A stretch of DNA of 64,000 bases, taken from contig NZ_AZED01000013.1 in the NCBI RefSeq assembly GCF_001434145.1, forward strand, positions 106,742-170,741. Reading direction: 5' to 3'. Shown here piece by piece: positions 35,423 to 44,136 of the stretch. This DNA comes from Lentilactobacillus otakiensis DSM 19908 = JCM 15040. Its GTDB lineage: Bacteria > Bacillota > Bacilli > Lactobacillales > Lactobacillaceae. The notes under the pieces were generated by a model that made no database searches, had not been told where the DNA came from, and worked only from the letters and a program-made list of their open reading frames with translations. A program made the translations under genes and the position numbers. Every line of letters begins with the position of its first letter. Positions within the stretch are counted from its first letter, which is position 1.

Positions 35423-36607
35423 TTGGATTTAGAACAAGAATTAATGCAGCGTCTCGAAAACGATGAGGCTGAGATGATCAAAATCCGTCGTCATCTTCAT
35501 GAACATCCTGAATTATCGTTTCAGGAAAAAGAAACTGCCAAATACATCAAAGATTACTACAAAAATTTGGACTGTACCGTCAGCGACTGCGGTGATGGTT
35601 ATGGTATCTTGGTCGATATCGACAGTGGTCAACCTGGTCCGAAGTTAGCTTTACGAGCTGATTTTGATGCTTTGGCGATTCAAGAGGATAATGATTTGCC
35701 ATTCAAGTCACAGAACCCAGGTGTCATGCACGCTTGCGGTCACGATGGCCACACAGCTTATACGATGGTGCTGGCTAAAAATCTCATTGCCTTGAGGAGC
35801 CAACTCAAAGGATCAATCCGGATCATCCACCAACCTGCTGAGGAAGTTTCTCCCGGTGGTGCCAAATCAATGGTCGCTGACGGTGCTTTAGACGGCGTTA
35901 ATCATGTGGTTGGGATTCATGTGATGTCGTCAATGCCAACCGGTGCGATTGGCTATCATTATGGTGAGAGCCAAACCGGCCGCTCAGACTTCACCGTCAA
36001 ATTCATTGGCAAAGGCGGTCACGCTTCGATGCCACATCTGTCTAATGATGCCATTGTTGCCGGCAGTTACTTTGTGACGACTTTACAAACGGTGGTTTCC
36101 AGACGGCTTGATCCGTTTGATACCGGCAGCGTGACAATTGGTTCCTTTGATGGTGCAGGTTCATTTAACGCCATCAAGGAATCAGTGACCCTCAAAGGCG
36201 ATGTCCGAGTCATGAAAGAAAGCACCCGCAAAAAAATTCGTGAACAAATCAAGCAGATTGTCCACGGAATTGAAGTCACATTCGGCGTCACTGCTAAACT
36301 AGATTATGATGACAACTACCCAGTCCTCTACAACGATCCTGATTTCAGTCAGTATGTCGTAAAAGTTTTGAAGGACGCCAAGATCCCAGAAGTCAATCAA
36401 GTTACGGATTTTGGTCCCCAAGATCCTTCCGAAGATTTTGCCTACTTTGCCCAAAAAAAGCCCAGCATCTTCTTCTATGTCGGCTGCATGACTGATGATG
36501 GCGCCAATCACCCACACCACAGCCCCGACTTCATGATGAACGAAAAATGCCTGCTGATTGCAGCAAAGGCTGCGGGCACGGTTACGTTGGATTATTTATT
36601 GAAATAA
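35423..36607 (+). CDS. M20D amidohydrolase (N-acyl-amino-acid/hippurate type)
   Basis: 394 residues. Metal ligands of the M20D group are visible: RRHLHEHPELSFQE, ACGHDGHTAYTM, QPAEEVSPGGA and a C-terminal HPHHSPDF, with the lid domain between. Hydrolyses N-acyl or aryl amino acids. Starts with TTG behind TTAGGAGG. Third gene of the ThrE operon. Confidence 0.92.
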   Translation: MDLEQELMQRLENDEAEMIKIRRHLHEHPELSFQEKETAKYIKDYYKNLDCTVSDCGDGYGILVDIDSGQPGPKLALRADFDALAIQEDNDLPFKSQNPGVMHACGHDGHTAYTMVLAKNLIALRSQLKGSIRIIHQPAEEVSPGGAKSMVADGALDGVNHVVGIHVMSSMPTGAIGYHYGESQTGRSDFTVKFIGKGGHASMPHLSNDAIVAGSYFVTTLQTVVSRRLDPFDTGSVTIGSFDGAGSFNAIKESVTLKGDVRVMKESTRKKIREQIKQIVHGIEVTFGVTAKLDYDDNYPVLYNDPDFSQYVVKVLKDAKIPEVNQVTDFGPQDPSEDFAYFAQKKPSIFFYVGCMTDDGANHPHHSPDFMMNEKCLLIAAKAAGTVTLDYLLK

Positions 36608-36612
36608 ATGAA

Positions 36613-36649
36613 GACAAACGTCCCGATATTTTCGAGGCGTTTTTTTAGA
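36613..36649 (+). terminator. terminator after the M20 gene
   Basis: ACGTCCCGA/TCGAGGCGT with a seven-T tail; stem contains mismatches. Confidence 0.65.
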
Positions 36650-36691
36650 CCAAATGTCGTAAAAATTGCAGTCTCTTTGGTAGCGTTCCCA

Positions 36692-36706
36692 ATATAATCA
36701 TTCTAA
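36692..36706. promoter_or_regulatory. PerR-box-like site 1 upstream of nox paralogue
   Basis: ATATAATCATTCTAA matches the Fur/PerR consensus TTATAATNATTATAA at 12 of 14 fixed positions. It repeats the site at 36822. Confidence 0.45.
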
Positions 36707-36821
36707 AAAAGTAGTTACTAATAAACTATGAGAAGCTTTCGGTATATAGTTATTCGATTGGTATTATAGCTAGTTTGAGTGAGCAGGCATAAATTGATTG
36801 ACAACTCTTACATGAGGTAAA

Positions 36822-36836
36822 TTATAATCATTCTAA
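36822..36836. promoter_or_regulatory. PerR-box-like site 2 upstream of nox paralogue
   Basis: TTATAATCATTCTAA matches TTATAATNATTATAA with one mismatch and overlaps a TATAAT box about 90 bases before the nox-type gene. No other feature is seen in 36650-36927. Confidence 0.55.
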
Positions 36837-36927
36837 ACTAATTTTACAATTAATGCCTCAAATATGTTACGCTAAAGCTAACAGGTTCACAACTTGTTAA
36901 TTTTGCTTAAGAAAGGCGGTATCATTC

Positions 36928-38286
36928 ATGAAAGTTATTGTTGTTGGTTCATCTCATGGTGGATATGAAGCAGTTAGAGGAATTTTGGCTGAACAGCCGG
37001 ATACTGAAATCCAGTGGTATGAGAAAGGTGATTTCATTTCATTCCTATCTTGTGGCATGCAGCTATATCTTGAGGGCGTTGTAAAGAATGTTAATAGTGT
37101 CCGTTATGCAACTGCCAAGGGAATGCGGGCAAAAGGTGTCAACGTGTTCGTTCACCAAGAAGTCACCTCGGTTAATCCCGATGCCCATACCGTGACGGTT
37201 CATAACCTTGATGATGATTCAACCCGCGAAGAAAAATATGACAAATTGATCTTATCTGCCGGTGCAATTCCCGCCAGCATTCCGGTTTCCGGTCGTGACT
37301 TGGAAAATGTCTACGCCATGCGGGGCCGTGATTGGGCAATCAGATTAAAGGCTAAAACTGTTGATCCAGATGTGCAAAATGTCACTGTCATCGGCGCTGG
37401 ATACATTGGAATCGAGGCTGCTGAAGTCTTTTCGAAGGCTGGCAAGCACGTGACTCTAATTGATATTCTTCCTCGCCCACTGGCACTTTATCTGGATCAG
37501 GAATTCACTGACATTCTTGAAAAGACTTTAACCGATCACAACATTTATTTAGCAACCGGTCAGACCGTCAAGGAATTTACTGGCAAAGACGGCAAGGTAA
37601 CCACTGTTAAAACTGATCAGGCAGAATACCCAAGTGATTTAGTTGTCGAAACTGCCGGGATCAAGCCCAACACCAACTGGTTAAAGGACACCCTCGACTT
37701 AACCGATAAAGGCTTGGTCAAGGTCGATGATCATCTTCAAACCAGCCAACCTGATATTTACGCCGTTGGTGACAGCACCAAGGTGCCATTTGCCCCAACT
37801 GGCAAATCATTGCAAATTGCACTGGCAACTAACGCCCGTCGTCAAGGTCGGATTGCTGCCAAGAATGTGCTGGGTCATGACATGAAAATGCCAGCCGTCT
37901 CAGGTTCATCGGCACTCTCAGTCTTTGATTATCACTTTGCTTCAACCGGTCTCAAAGAAGGAACTTCGGCTGCAAATGGTGTTAAGACGCAATCCGCTTT
38001 CGTCACCGACACCACTCAACCACCGTTTGTTCCTGATGCCGCTGGAAATCAACAGGTCTACTTCAAACTGACCTTTAACCCCGAAAATCATCAAGTTTTA
38101 GGTGCCCAAATCATGTCCAAACGCGACGTGACCGCAAACATCAACGCAATTAGTTTGGCCATTCAAGGTAAGATGACTCTGGACGATTTAGCTTATGCCG
38201 ACTTCTTCTTCCAACCAGGCTTTGACCGTCCTTGGAACATCATGAATGTTGCCGCTCAAGAAGCGCTCCAAAAATTAGCTCAATAG
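36928..38286 (+). CDS. NADH oxidase/peroxidase-type flavoprotein
   Basis: 452 residues, FAD/NAD-dependent pyridine nucleotide-disulfide family. Start VIVVGSSHGGYEAVRGIL, redox Cys in SFLSCGMQLYLEG (near residue 42), second Rossmann motif VIGAGYIGIEAAEVF, FAD-binding DIYAVGDSTKVPF and a C-terminal dimer domain with FFQPGFDRPWN. Intact homologue of the broken gene at 20054; sequences are clearly diverged, so not a recent copy. Could be an H2O-forming oxidase or NADH peroxidase. Confidence 0.9.
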   Translation: MKVIVVGSSHGGYEAVRGILAEQPDTEIQWYEKGDFISFLSCGMQLYLEGVVKNVNSVRYATAKGMRAKGVNVFVHQEVTSVNPDAHTVTVHNLDDDSTREEKYDKLILSAGAIPASIPVSGRDLENVYAMRGRDWAIRLKAKTVDPDVQNVTVIGAGYIGIEAAEVFSKAGKHVTLIDILPRPLALYLDQEFTDILEKTLTDHNIYLATGQTVKEFTGKDGKVTTVKTDQAEYPSDLVVETAGIKPNTNWLKDTLDLTDKGLVKVDDHLQTSQPDIYAVGDSTKVPFAPTGKSLQIALATNARRQGRIAAKNVLGHDMKMPAVSGSSALSVFDYHFASTGLKEGTSAANGVKTQSAFVTDTTQPPFVPDAAGNQQVYFKLTFNPENHQVLGAQIMSKRDVTANINAISLAIQGKMTLDDLAYADFFFQPGFDRPWNIMNVAAQEALQKLAQ

Positions 38287-38384
38287 AATGCCTTTCTTCA
38301 CGAAAAAAGATTGCTCACTACAACGCATACTATAATTTGCGTTATAGTTGAGTTGTACCTAAATCTTTTTAAGGAGGGATTTAT

Positions 38385-39026
38385 TTGAAAACTGTATTAA
38401 TTCTTGGTGCTGCAGGACAAATTCCCAGTTTCTTGATTCCCCAGCTCTTAAAACAAACTGATTTTAATTTAAAACTATATGCTCGAAACGCAACCAGCCG
38501 ACTCAAGGTGACTGATCCCAAACGGGAAACGGTGATTGATGGTGATTTTAATGATAAACAAACTTTAAACGATGCCATGAACGGTGTTGACGCTGTTTAT
38601 CTGAATGAAATGCGTGATATCACATCTGTTAACAATATCATCGAAGCAATGGACGCCAACCACGTTCACCAGTTCATTGGTGCAACCGTCTTAGGAATCG
38701 AAGACGAAGTCAAAGGTGCCTTTGGCCAGTGGAATACCAGTATGATTGAAAGTTCCATTACCAAGCGCAAGGTCACTGCCAAGGCGATTGAAGATTCTGA
38801 TCTAACGTACACCCTGCTCCGGCTGGCTTGGTTGTACAACAAAGACGGCAATACCAACTACGAGTTAACTCAAAGTGGTGAGCCATTTGGCGGTACCGAG
38901 GTTACCCGACAGGCAGTTGCCCAACTGATCATTGATATTTTGAACGATGATTCGCGGAAATTTGCTCGGAAGAGTCTTGGCGTTAATGAACCAAATACGA
39001 AGTTCGATAAACCATCATTCTACTAA
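38385..39026 (+). CDS. NAD(P)-binding oxidoreductase, atypical SDR
   Basis: 213 residues: VLILGAAGQIPSFLIPQLLKQ is a modified GxxGxxG nucleotide-binding motif; DGDFNDKQTLNDAMNGVDAVYLN and TLLRLAWLYN follow the NAD(P)H-binding (YwnB/NmrA-like) plan. Substrate unknown. TTG start behind AAGGAGG. An inverted pair CTATAA/TTATAG lies just upstream. Confidence 0.85.
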   Translation: MKTVLILGAAGQIPSFLIPQLLKQTDFNLKLYARNATSRLKVTDPKRETVIDGDFNDKQTLNDAMNGVDAVYLNEMRDITSVNNIIEAMDANHVHQFIGATVLGIEDEVKGAFGQWNTSMIESSITKRKVTAKAIEDSDLTYTLLRLAWLYNKDGNTNYELTQSGEPFGGTEVTRQAVAQLIIDILNDDSRKFARKSLGVNEPNTKFDKPSFY

Positions 39027-39072
39027 TATTAGCCGGTAAGATTAATGCATCCTCAATTTTAATCTTAGAATC

Positions 39073-39123
39073 AAAAAAGCAGCCCATCCGATAAGAAGAT
39101 TATCGCATGAAGCTGCCTTTTTC
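39073..39123. terminator. bidirectional terminator between convergent genes
   Basis: AAAAAAGCAGC/GCTGCCTTTTT with an inner GATAA/TTATC pairing. Confidence 0.8.
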
Positions 39124-39142
39124 AATTACTTATATACAACTA

Positions 39143-40528
39143 TCAGTCGGCTTCATTCGCCGTTGTTTTCCCAAAGCGAAGTCCTAGCATGATACAGCTA
39201 ATATTAACCACTTGTAAAATAAGCAACAACAAAAATGCATGTTGGGCGCCCAAAGCAGTGGTGTGTGCATAATCCGTGGAAACTTGAGCTAATGCCACCA
39301 CCAGCGCTACAATAGCCGTTCCTAAGGCTCCGGCAAATTGTTGAAGAGTGTTAAAGACGGCGTTTCCATCAACGTTTTGAGAAGATGGCACCTGTGCCAG
39401 GCCATTGGTAATGATGGTCGACATACCGAATCCAGTGCCGAGCATCATCAAGATATAGCCGATAAGCGGTGGGATGGGGTTTGCCGATAATGCCTCAACC
39501 ATTAGGAGAATAATGCCGATGGTTTGAAAGAACAAGCCAATCATGATCGGTTTACCGGCCCCCAATCGGTCATAAATTGTCCCACTAATGGGTGCTAAAA
39601 TGGCACCCAGTGCTGCACCAGGTAGCAGCAACAAGCCGGCAGTAAGCGATGACGTATGGGCAACAATCTGCAAATAGTTGGGAAGCACAAATGCCGCCCC
39701 CACGTTCATAATTTGAAACATAACAAAGCTGACAACGTGAAGGTTGAATGATTTGTTCTTAAAAACGTCAAGGTTCACAATCGGTCTTGTAATCCGCTTG
39801 GAACGGATAATAAAACCAATCAAGCCAACTAAAGCGATTAGACCAAAAATGCCAGCTGTTGATAAAGACGATTCAATATTATTGAAAGCGAGAATCGCTC
39901 CGGCAAAAAAGATTGAGATCATTAGCCATGACACAAAGTCTAAAGGCACTCTCTCCGGCTTAGAAACTTGTCTAATTGACGCAAGCCCCATAATCAAAGC
40001 GATCACCATGATAACTAATAAGATACCAAAAATCAGGTGCCAATTAATGCCAATTAGAAAGCCCCCGTATGAGGGTCCCAACGCTGGTGCAATGGCAGTT
40101 ACTAGGGTCCCGATCCCCATTAGTAAACCAATCTTATCTAACGGCGCCTGTTCCAAAATAATGTTAAACATCAAGGGCAAAGCAATTCCAGTTCCGACAC
40201 CTTGAATAATTCGGCCAATAAGTAGAATATCAAAACGGTTTGCTAAGGAACAAATTAATAACCCAACGATAAAAAAGATACTAGCAGTTATAAATAACTT
40301 CATCGTTGTAAATCGTCGTTTAAGCACACCGGAAATTGGAATAATGATTGAAACAACTAGCAGATAGCCCGTCGTCAACCACTGAACGGTTGCTGTATCA
40401 ACGTTGAATTGAGTCATTAGTTTCGGAAAAGTAACGTTCATCGCCGTTTCAATCAGAACACCGCAAAACGCCATTAACCCCGTTGCAATAATTGATAAGT
40501 AAAGTTTAATTGATACATTTCGATTCAT
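39143..40528 (-). CDS. DHA2-family multidrug efflux MFS transporter
   Basis: About 461 residues, 14 membrane segments. Motif A-like GVLKRRFTTMK and motif C GPSYGGFLI, with LQQFAGALGTAI near the end, place it with EmrB/QacA-type DHA2 pumps. The ATG at 40528 follows GGGAGG. Divergent from a MarR gene with an 18-bp palindrome between, so pump expression is probably derepressed by the MarR ligand. Confidence 0.9.
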   Translation of the reverse strand: MNRNVSIKLYLSIIATGLMAFCGVLIETAMNVTFPKLMTQFNVDTATVQWLTTGYLLVVSIIIPISGVLKRRFTTMKLFITASIFFIVGLLICSLANRFDILLIGRIIQGVGTGIALPLMFNIILEQAPLDKIGLLMGIGTLVTAIAPALGPSYGGFLIGINWHLIFGILLVIMVIALIMGLASIRQVSKPERVPLDFVSWLMISIFFAGAILAFNNIESSLSTAGIFGLIALVGLIGFIIRSKRITRPIVNLDVFKNKSFNLHVVSFVMFQIMNVGAAFVLPNYLQIVAHTSSLTAGLLLLPGAALGAILAPISGTIYDRLGAGKPIMIGLFFQTIGIILLMVEALSANPIPPLIGYILMMLGTGFGMSTIITNGLAQVPSSQNVDGNAVFNTLQQFAGALGTAIVALVVALAQVSTDYAHTTALGAQHAFLLLLILQVVNISCIMLGLRFGKTTANEAD

Positions 40529-40550
40529 AAAATCCTCCCAAAAAAACAAT

Positions 40551-40568
40551 TAGTTCTATATAGAACTA
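40551..40568. promoter_or_regulatory. perfect 18-bp palindrome, candidate MarR operator
   Basis: TAGTTCTATATAGAACTA reads the same on both strands, just before the pump's ribosome site. A related inverted pair ATAATTCTA/TAGAATTAT (about 40642-40679) flanks the marR start region. Confidence 0.7.
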
Positions 40569-40615
40569 TGTACTAACTTATCATCTTTTCAAAAGTAAAT
40601 CAACACTTTTTCTCA

Positions 40616-40644
40616 TTTACAACCCCCAAGAAATCGTATACAAT
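40616..40644 (+). promoter_or_regulatory. promoter of the MarR gene
   Basis: TTTACA, 17 bases, TACAAT, about 45 bases before the ATG; the inverted TAATTCTA/TAGAATTA pair begins at its -10 box. Confidence 0.6.
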
Positions 40645-40687
40645 AATTCTAAATGTAATTAGTTTGAAATAGAATTATGAGGTGCTT

Positions 40688-41119
40688 ATGTCAGAACAAA
40701 TTGGAATTTTACTCAAAAATATCAATAACGATCTAGGACGTTATTCTGATCGGGAAGCTAAAAAGATGGGCATTACCCAAGTTCAAATGTCCATTATTGA
40801 CTTTGTCTATCGAAATGAATCCAAGCAGGAACTTTACCAAACAGATGTCGAACGTGAATTCAATATTCAAAAGTCCTCTGCGACCGCCCTACTTAAGCTG
40901 ATGGAAAAAAGGGGGTTGATTGTCCGATCACCATCCAAAACTGACAGCCGTTATAAAATGATCCTACTGACAGCCAGAGCACGCCAATTTGCCAAGAAAA
41001 TTCGATTGTTTTATGATGCAACCGAAACCAACCTGCGTCGGATACTCGGTGATGATAGCGATGCGTTTATTCGGAATCTCAAATCATTGAAGACTTTTAT
41101 GAGAAGCCAACTCGACTAA
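40688..41119 (+). CDS. MarR-family transcriptional regulator
   Basis: 143 residues: winged helix with TDVEREFNIQKSSATALLKLMEKRGLIVR and the wing SKTDSRYKMILLTARARQ. Divergent neighbour of the DHA2 pump and very likely its repressor. The ATG at 40688 follows GAGGTG. A 17-bp inverted repeat begins right after the stop. Confidence 0.9.
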   Translation: MSEQIGILLKNINNDLGRYSDREAKKMGITQVQMSIIDFVYRNESKQELYQTDVEREFNIQKSSATALLKLMEKRGLIVRSPSKTDSRYKMILLTARARQFAKKIRLFYDATETNLRRILGDDSDAFIRNLKSLKTFMRSQLD

Positions 41120-41195
41120 AAAACGGTGTGGCACCAAAATCCTAACCAACAAGCAAATTTGCTTGATTGAAAGTATTGTGGTGCCACACCGTTTT
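41120..41195. repeat. nested inverted repeat after marR, likely terminator
   Basis: A perfect 17-bp pair AAAACGGTGTGGCACCA / TGGTGCCACACCGTTTT encloses 42 bases that themselves contain CAAGCAAATTTGCTTG. The T-run on either strand would stop transcription from both sides. Confidence 0.75.
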
Positions 41196-41355
41196 GTGAT
41201 CGAACACTCCAAAACAGCTGAGACATAACCTTTTTTTGTTTGTAATGGCAACTTTGATCACTACTCTGACAGTCCAAAGCTGCGACAAACTGAAGGCCCC
41301 TGCCATTTTCTTGTTAAACTCTGGGGCCTAAAGAACTATCCCCCAGGCTTACCAT

Positions 41356-41919
41356 CTAAATCTTACCAACCAATTTGGTTCCGGGCTTGAGCGTTTCTTC
41401 ACCTGGCTGCCAGTTCGCTGGGCAAACCCGGTCGCCGTGTTCAGCAACAAATTCAGCAGCTTCCAACGTCCGCAAGACTTCTTTAGCATTCCGGCCGATT
41501 CCCATATCGTTAATTGTGTACGAACGAACCTTGCCTTCAGGATCGATAATGAACACACCACGATAAGCCTGGCCGGCATCTTCATCCAACACTTCGAAGA
41601 ACCGGGCTAATTTACCAGCCGGATCAGCGATCATTGGATACTGAACTTTGCCAACTTCTTCGCTTCGCTCATGCCAAGCTTGGTGGACAAATTCGGTATC
41701 TTCGGAAACAGAATAGATCTCAGCGCCAGCTTTTTTGAAAGCATCATAGTTATCTGCCAAGTCCCCTAGTTCAGTCGGACATACAAACGAAAAATCAGCC
41801 GGGTAGAAGAAGACAATTGACCAGTGCCCCAACAAGTCCTTCTTGGTAACTGGATGAACATCCCCATCTTGAAATGCATTTACCTTGAAATCATCAATCT
41901 CTTTACCAATGAAATTCAT
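41356..41919 (-). CDS. ahpC: alkyl hydroperoxide reductase, peroxiredoxin subunit
   Basis: 187 residues, typical 2-Cys AhpC. The peroxidatic Cys is in DFSFVCPTELGDL (about residue 47) and the resolving Cys in DRVCPANWQPG (about 166). Reduces H2O2 and organic peroxides. ahpF is not adjacent, so electrons must come from an enzyme encoded elsewhere. A PerR-like box overlaps its -35 region. A weak GC-rich stem AGGCCCC/GGGGCCT follows at about 41295-41331. Confidence 0.94.
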   Translation of the reverse strand: MNFIGKEIDDFKVNAFQDGDVHPVTKKDLLGHWSIVFFYPADFSFVCPTELGDLADNYDAFKKAGAEIYSVSEDTEFVHQAWHERSEEVGKVQYPMIADPAGKLARFFEVLDEDAGQAYRGVFIIDPEGKVRSYTINDMGIGRNAKEVLRTLEAAEFVAEHGDRVCPANWQPGEETLKPGTKLVGKI

Positions 41920-41959
41920 ATTTGTATCCTCCTATGTCAGTCATTTACTAACTGACTTA

Positions 41960-41988
41960 AGTGTACGATAAACGAAGTCACTTTTCAA
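41960..41988 (-). promoter_or_regulatory. ahpC promoter
   Basis: TTGAAA, 17 bases, TACACT on the minus strand; the -35 box overlaps the PerR-like site. Confidence 0.65.
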
Positions 41989-42000
41989 TAATGATTCTAA
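41986..42000. promoter_or_regulatory. PerR-box-like site at ahpC
   Basis: CAATAATGATTCTAA fits TTATAATNATTATAA at 11 of 14 fixed positions and covers the -35 box, a good place for a repressor. Confidence 0.5.
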
Positions 42001-42090
42001 ACTAGATTCAATTTTAAAATTAGTATGCCTACCCTAAGCGAATCCAGAGAGCATTAATATAGCAAACTTATTTGGTCTTCTTACAAACAA

Positions 42091-42116
42091 AGCAGCTGAG
42101 TATTATCCCAGCTGCT
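42091..42116 (-). terminator. terminator after the small secreted protein
   Basis: AGCAGCTGG/CAGCTGCTTTGTTTG on the minus strand. Confidence 0.65.
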
Positions 42117-42121
42117 CATAA

Positions 42122-42571
42122 TTAATATTTGTAAAACACACCATTTCCATCCGAACTACCATTGACCTGTTTGAAGTAAATTTTGTGGTGGTTATAGACT
42201 TTTACCAAGAAATGGACTTTAATGCCATTAGCTGGGGCATTGTTGAATTCACGCCCGATAATACTGTAGACGTGTTTACCAACATATCTGTAATGAAGCT
42301 TGCTCGTATAGTCAGGATCCTGGGGCGGAAACTTTGGTGAATTCATTAATCCTTTTTTAGTAATGTGTAAGTGGGCTCTTCCCGAAACACCGTATTCTCG
42401 GGAAACTTTAGTCCGCCATTTCCCTCGCAAAATAGTCGGCGTCCCGTTATGCCACGTAGCTGCAGCAGTGCTTCCAGAATTGCCAGCCAACACAAATAGT
42501 GCCAGAGCAGCAATCCCAGCAATCAATGTGCTGATTACAAATCGTTTCCAATGATTCTTCAAATTGATCAC
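42122..42571 (-). CDS. small secreted hypothetical protein
   Basis: 149 residues: an N-terminal hydrophobic export signal (FVISTLIAGIAALALFVLAG, then STAAA) and a basic mature part rich in His, Lys, Tyr and Asn, ending FYKY. No anchor or known domain. GTG start behind GAGGGG. Resembles the many short exported proteins of unknown role in lactobacilli. Confidence 0.72.
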   Translation of the reverse strand: MINLKNHWKRFVISTLIAGIAALALFVLAGNSGSTAAATWHNGTPTILRGKWRTKVSREYGVSGRAHLHITKKGLMNSPKFPPQDPDYTSKLHYRYVGKHVYSIIGREFNNAPANGIKVHFLVKVYNHHKIYFKQVNGSSDGNGVFYKY

Positions 42572-42636
42572 ATTCCCCTCATCATTAATAACTTAATTAT
42601 AGTCTTTGAGAGGAAAAATCGGAGCTGAAATTAAGA

Positions 42637-42801
42637 CTAATCAAATATCTTTTTGGCAATGCCAAATGCCGATCAAGCCTTTGGCCAACCAGCATAAAAT
42701 GCCAAGTGAGTGATAATCTCCACCATTTCATCCTTGGTCACGCCATTTTCCTTGGCCATCTTCATATGGGCCTCAAGTTGTGGAAACAAGCCTTGAGACA
42801 T
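42637..42801 (-). pseudogene. carboxymuconolactone decarboxylase remnant
   Basis: The minus strand still reads MSQGLFPQLEAHMKMAKENG, then VTKDEMVEIITHLAFYAGWPKA-stop-SAFGIAKKIFD-stop, the C-terminal third of a CMD/AhpD-like protein. A TGA at 42673-42675 replaces the Trp of GWPKAWSA, and the N-terminal two thirds are missing. Earlier frame suggests a short Cys-x-x-Cys (CSLCQP) just before, possibly chance. Confidence 0.8.
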
Positions 42802-42821
42802 TGGCTGGCACAAGGAACAAT

Positions 42822-42852
42822 AAAAGGGAAACGCAAAATGCGTTTCCCTTTA
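42822..42852 (-). terminator. terminator after cfa
   Basis: AAAGGGAAACGCA/TGCGTTTCCCTTTT. Confidence 0.88.
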
Positions 42853-42869
42853 ATATTGCTATAAAATAA

Positions 42870-44054
42870 TTATTCGCCCTTAGCTTGGTAAACATACTGA
42901 CGAGTCATTGGCAGACCCGTTCCACTTGGTGAATTAGTCAAGAGATACTGCATCACGTCAATGTTTCCGGCTTCAAATGAAGCGGCACTGGCTTGAAGAT
43001 ACATGCTCCACATTCTTGAGAATGGGACACCGTACTTCTCTTGGACCTTATCGATCACCTTCATGTAATTGGCGTACCAGATTTCCAGAGTCTTCTGATA
43101 ATGACGACGAAGTGGTTCCAAGTCGCTCATCTGCATCCCTGCATCCATGATATGAGTCATGTTCTCAGCGACGTTTGGAATGTAGCCACCATGAAAAATG
43201 TACTTGTTCAGGAATGGATCAACCCCGGCGCCTTGATGTTGCCCGGTGATTCCATGAATCAATGCGCGTCCTTCAGGCTTCAAGAAATCATGAACCTTCT
43301 GGAAGTACAAGCCAAGGTTTTCCTTACCAACGTGTTCAAACATTCCAACAGAGGTAACGTAGTTGAATTGACCCTTTACTTCACGGTAGTCTTCAAGCAA
43401 AATATCAACTTTGCCTTCAAGGTGACGTTCTTTGATTTGTTGCTTCGTATAATCATACTGTTCCTGGCTCAACGTAATTCCAGTAGCATGCAAGCCAAAG
43501 TCTTCGGCAGCCATGAATAACAAGGTTCCCCAGCCACTACCGATATCGAGCAGTGAGTTGCCGGCAACTGGATGAAGTTTATGCAGAATATGACGGTCTT
43601 TGTTCATCTGTGCTTGTTCCAAAGTATCGTCATCATGTTCAAAATAAGCACATGAATAAGTCATGGTCTTATCAAGCCACATCTTGTAGAAGTCATTTCC
43701 AATATCATAATGCTTCTGGATGTCTGATTCACTGGCTTTTTCAGAGTGGGAAATCTTTGGTAAGTGTTTTAAAAATGGGTTGTTGGTTAAGAAACTATGA
43801 TCAGCACGAAAGGCGGAAGCAACCAATTCCTGAATGCTGCCTTCAATGTCAATATCACCATTCATATAGGCTTCTGCCAGCACCAAAGTTGGTTCAGAAG
43901 TCATTTTCTTTAATGGAATCTCTTTCTTAATATCAATCTTAACTTGCGGCTCGCCATCCCCGTAGTTATCAGTTTTACCATCCCAGTATGTCACGGACAC
44001 CGGAATATCAAATGCGTGGCTGAGCAGCTCTTTATAAGTGATTTTTTCTAACAT
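42870..44054 (-). CDS. cfa: cyclopropane-fatty-acyl-phospholipid synthase
   Basis: Methylates membrane unsaturated fatty acids to cyclopropane forms with S-adenosylmethionine. 394 residues: SAM-binding LLDIGSGWGTLLFMAAEDFGLHATGITLS near 165-195, preceded by SEKASESDIQKHYDIGNDFYKMWLDKTMTYSCAYF, the family signature. Acid, ethanol and cold stress adaptation. RBS GGAGG. Confidence 0.95.
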   Translation of the reverse strand: MLEKITYKELLSHAFDIPVSVTYWDGKTDNYGDGEPQVKIDIKKEIPLKKMTSEPTLVLAEAYMNGDIDIEGSIQELVASAFRADHSFLTNNPFLKHLPKISHSEKASESDIQKHYDIGNDFYKMWLDKTMTYSCAYFEHDDDTLEQAQMNKDRHILHKLHPVAGNSLLDIGSGWGTLLFMAAEDFGLHATGITLSQEQYDYTKQQIKERHLEGKVDILLEDYREVKGQFNYVTSVGMFEHVGKENLGLYFQKVHDFLKPEGRALIHGITGQHQGAGVDPFLNKYIFHGGYIPNVAENMTHIMDAGMQMSDLEPLRRHYQKTLEIWYANYMKVIDKVQEKYGVPFSRMWSMYLQASAASFEAGNIDVMQYLLTNSPSGTGLPMTRQYVYQAKGE

Positions 44055-44136
44055 GAATTTTCCTCCATCAATTTTTCTAACATTAACAGTGTAACGCTTT
44101 AAGGGGTATAAAAAGCAAGCATAAATTTCTTAAAAT

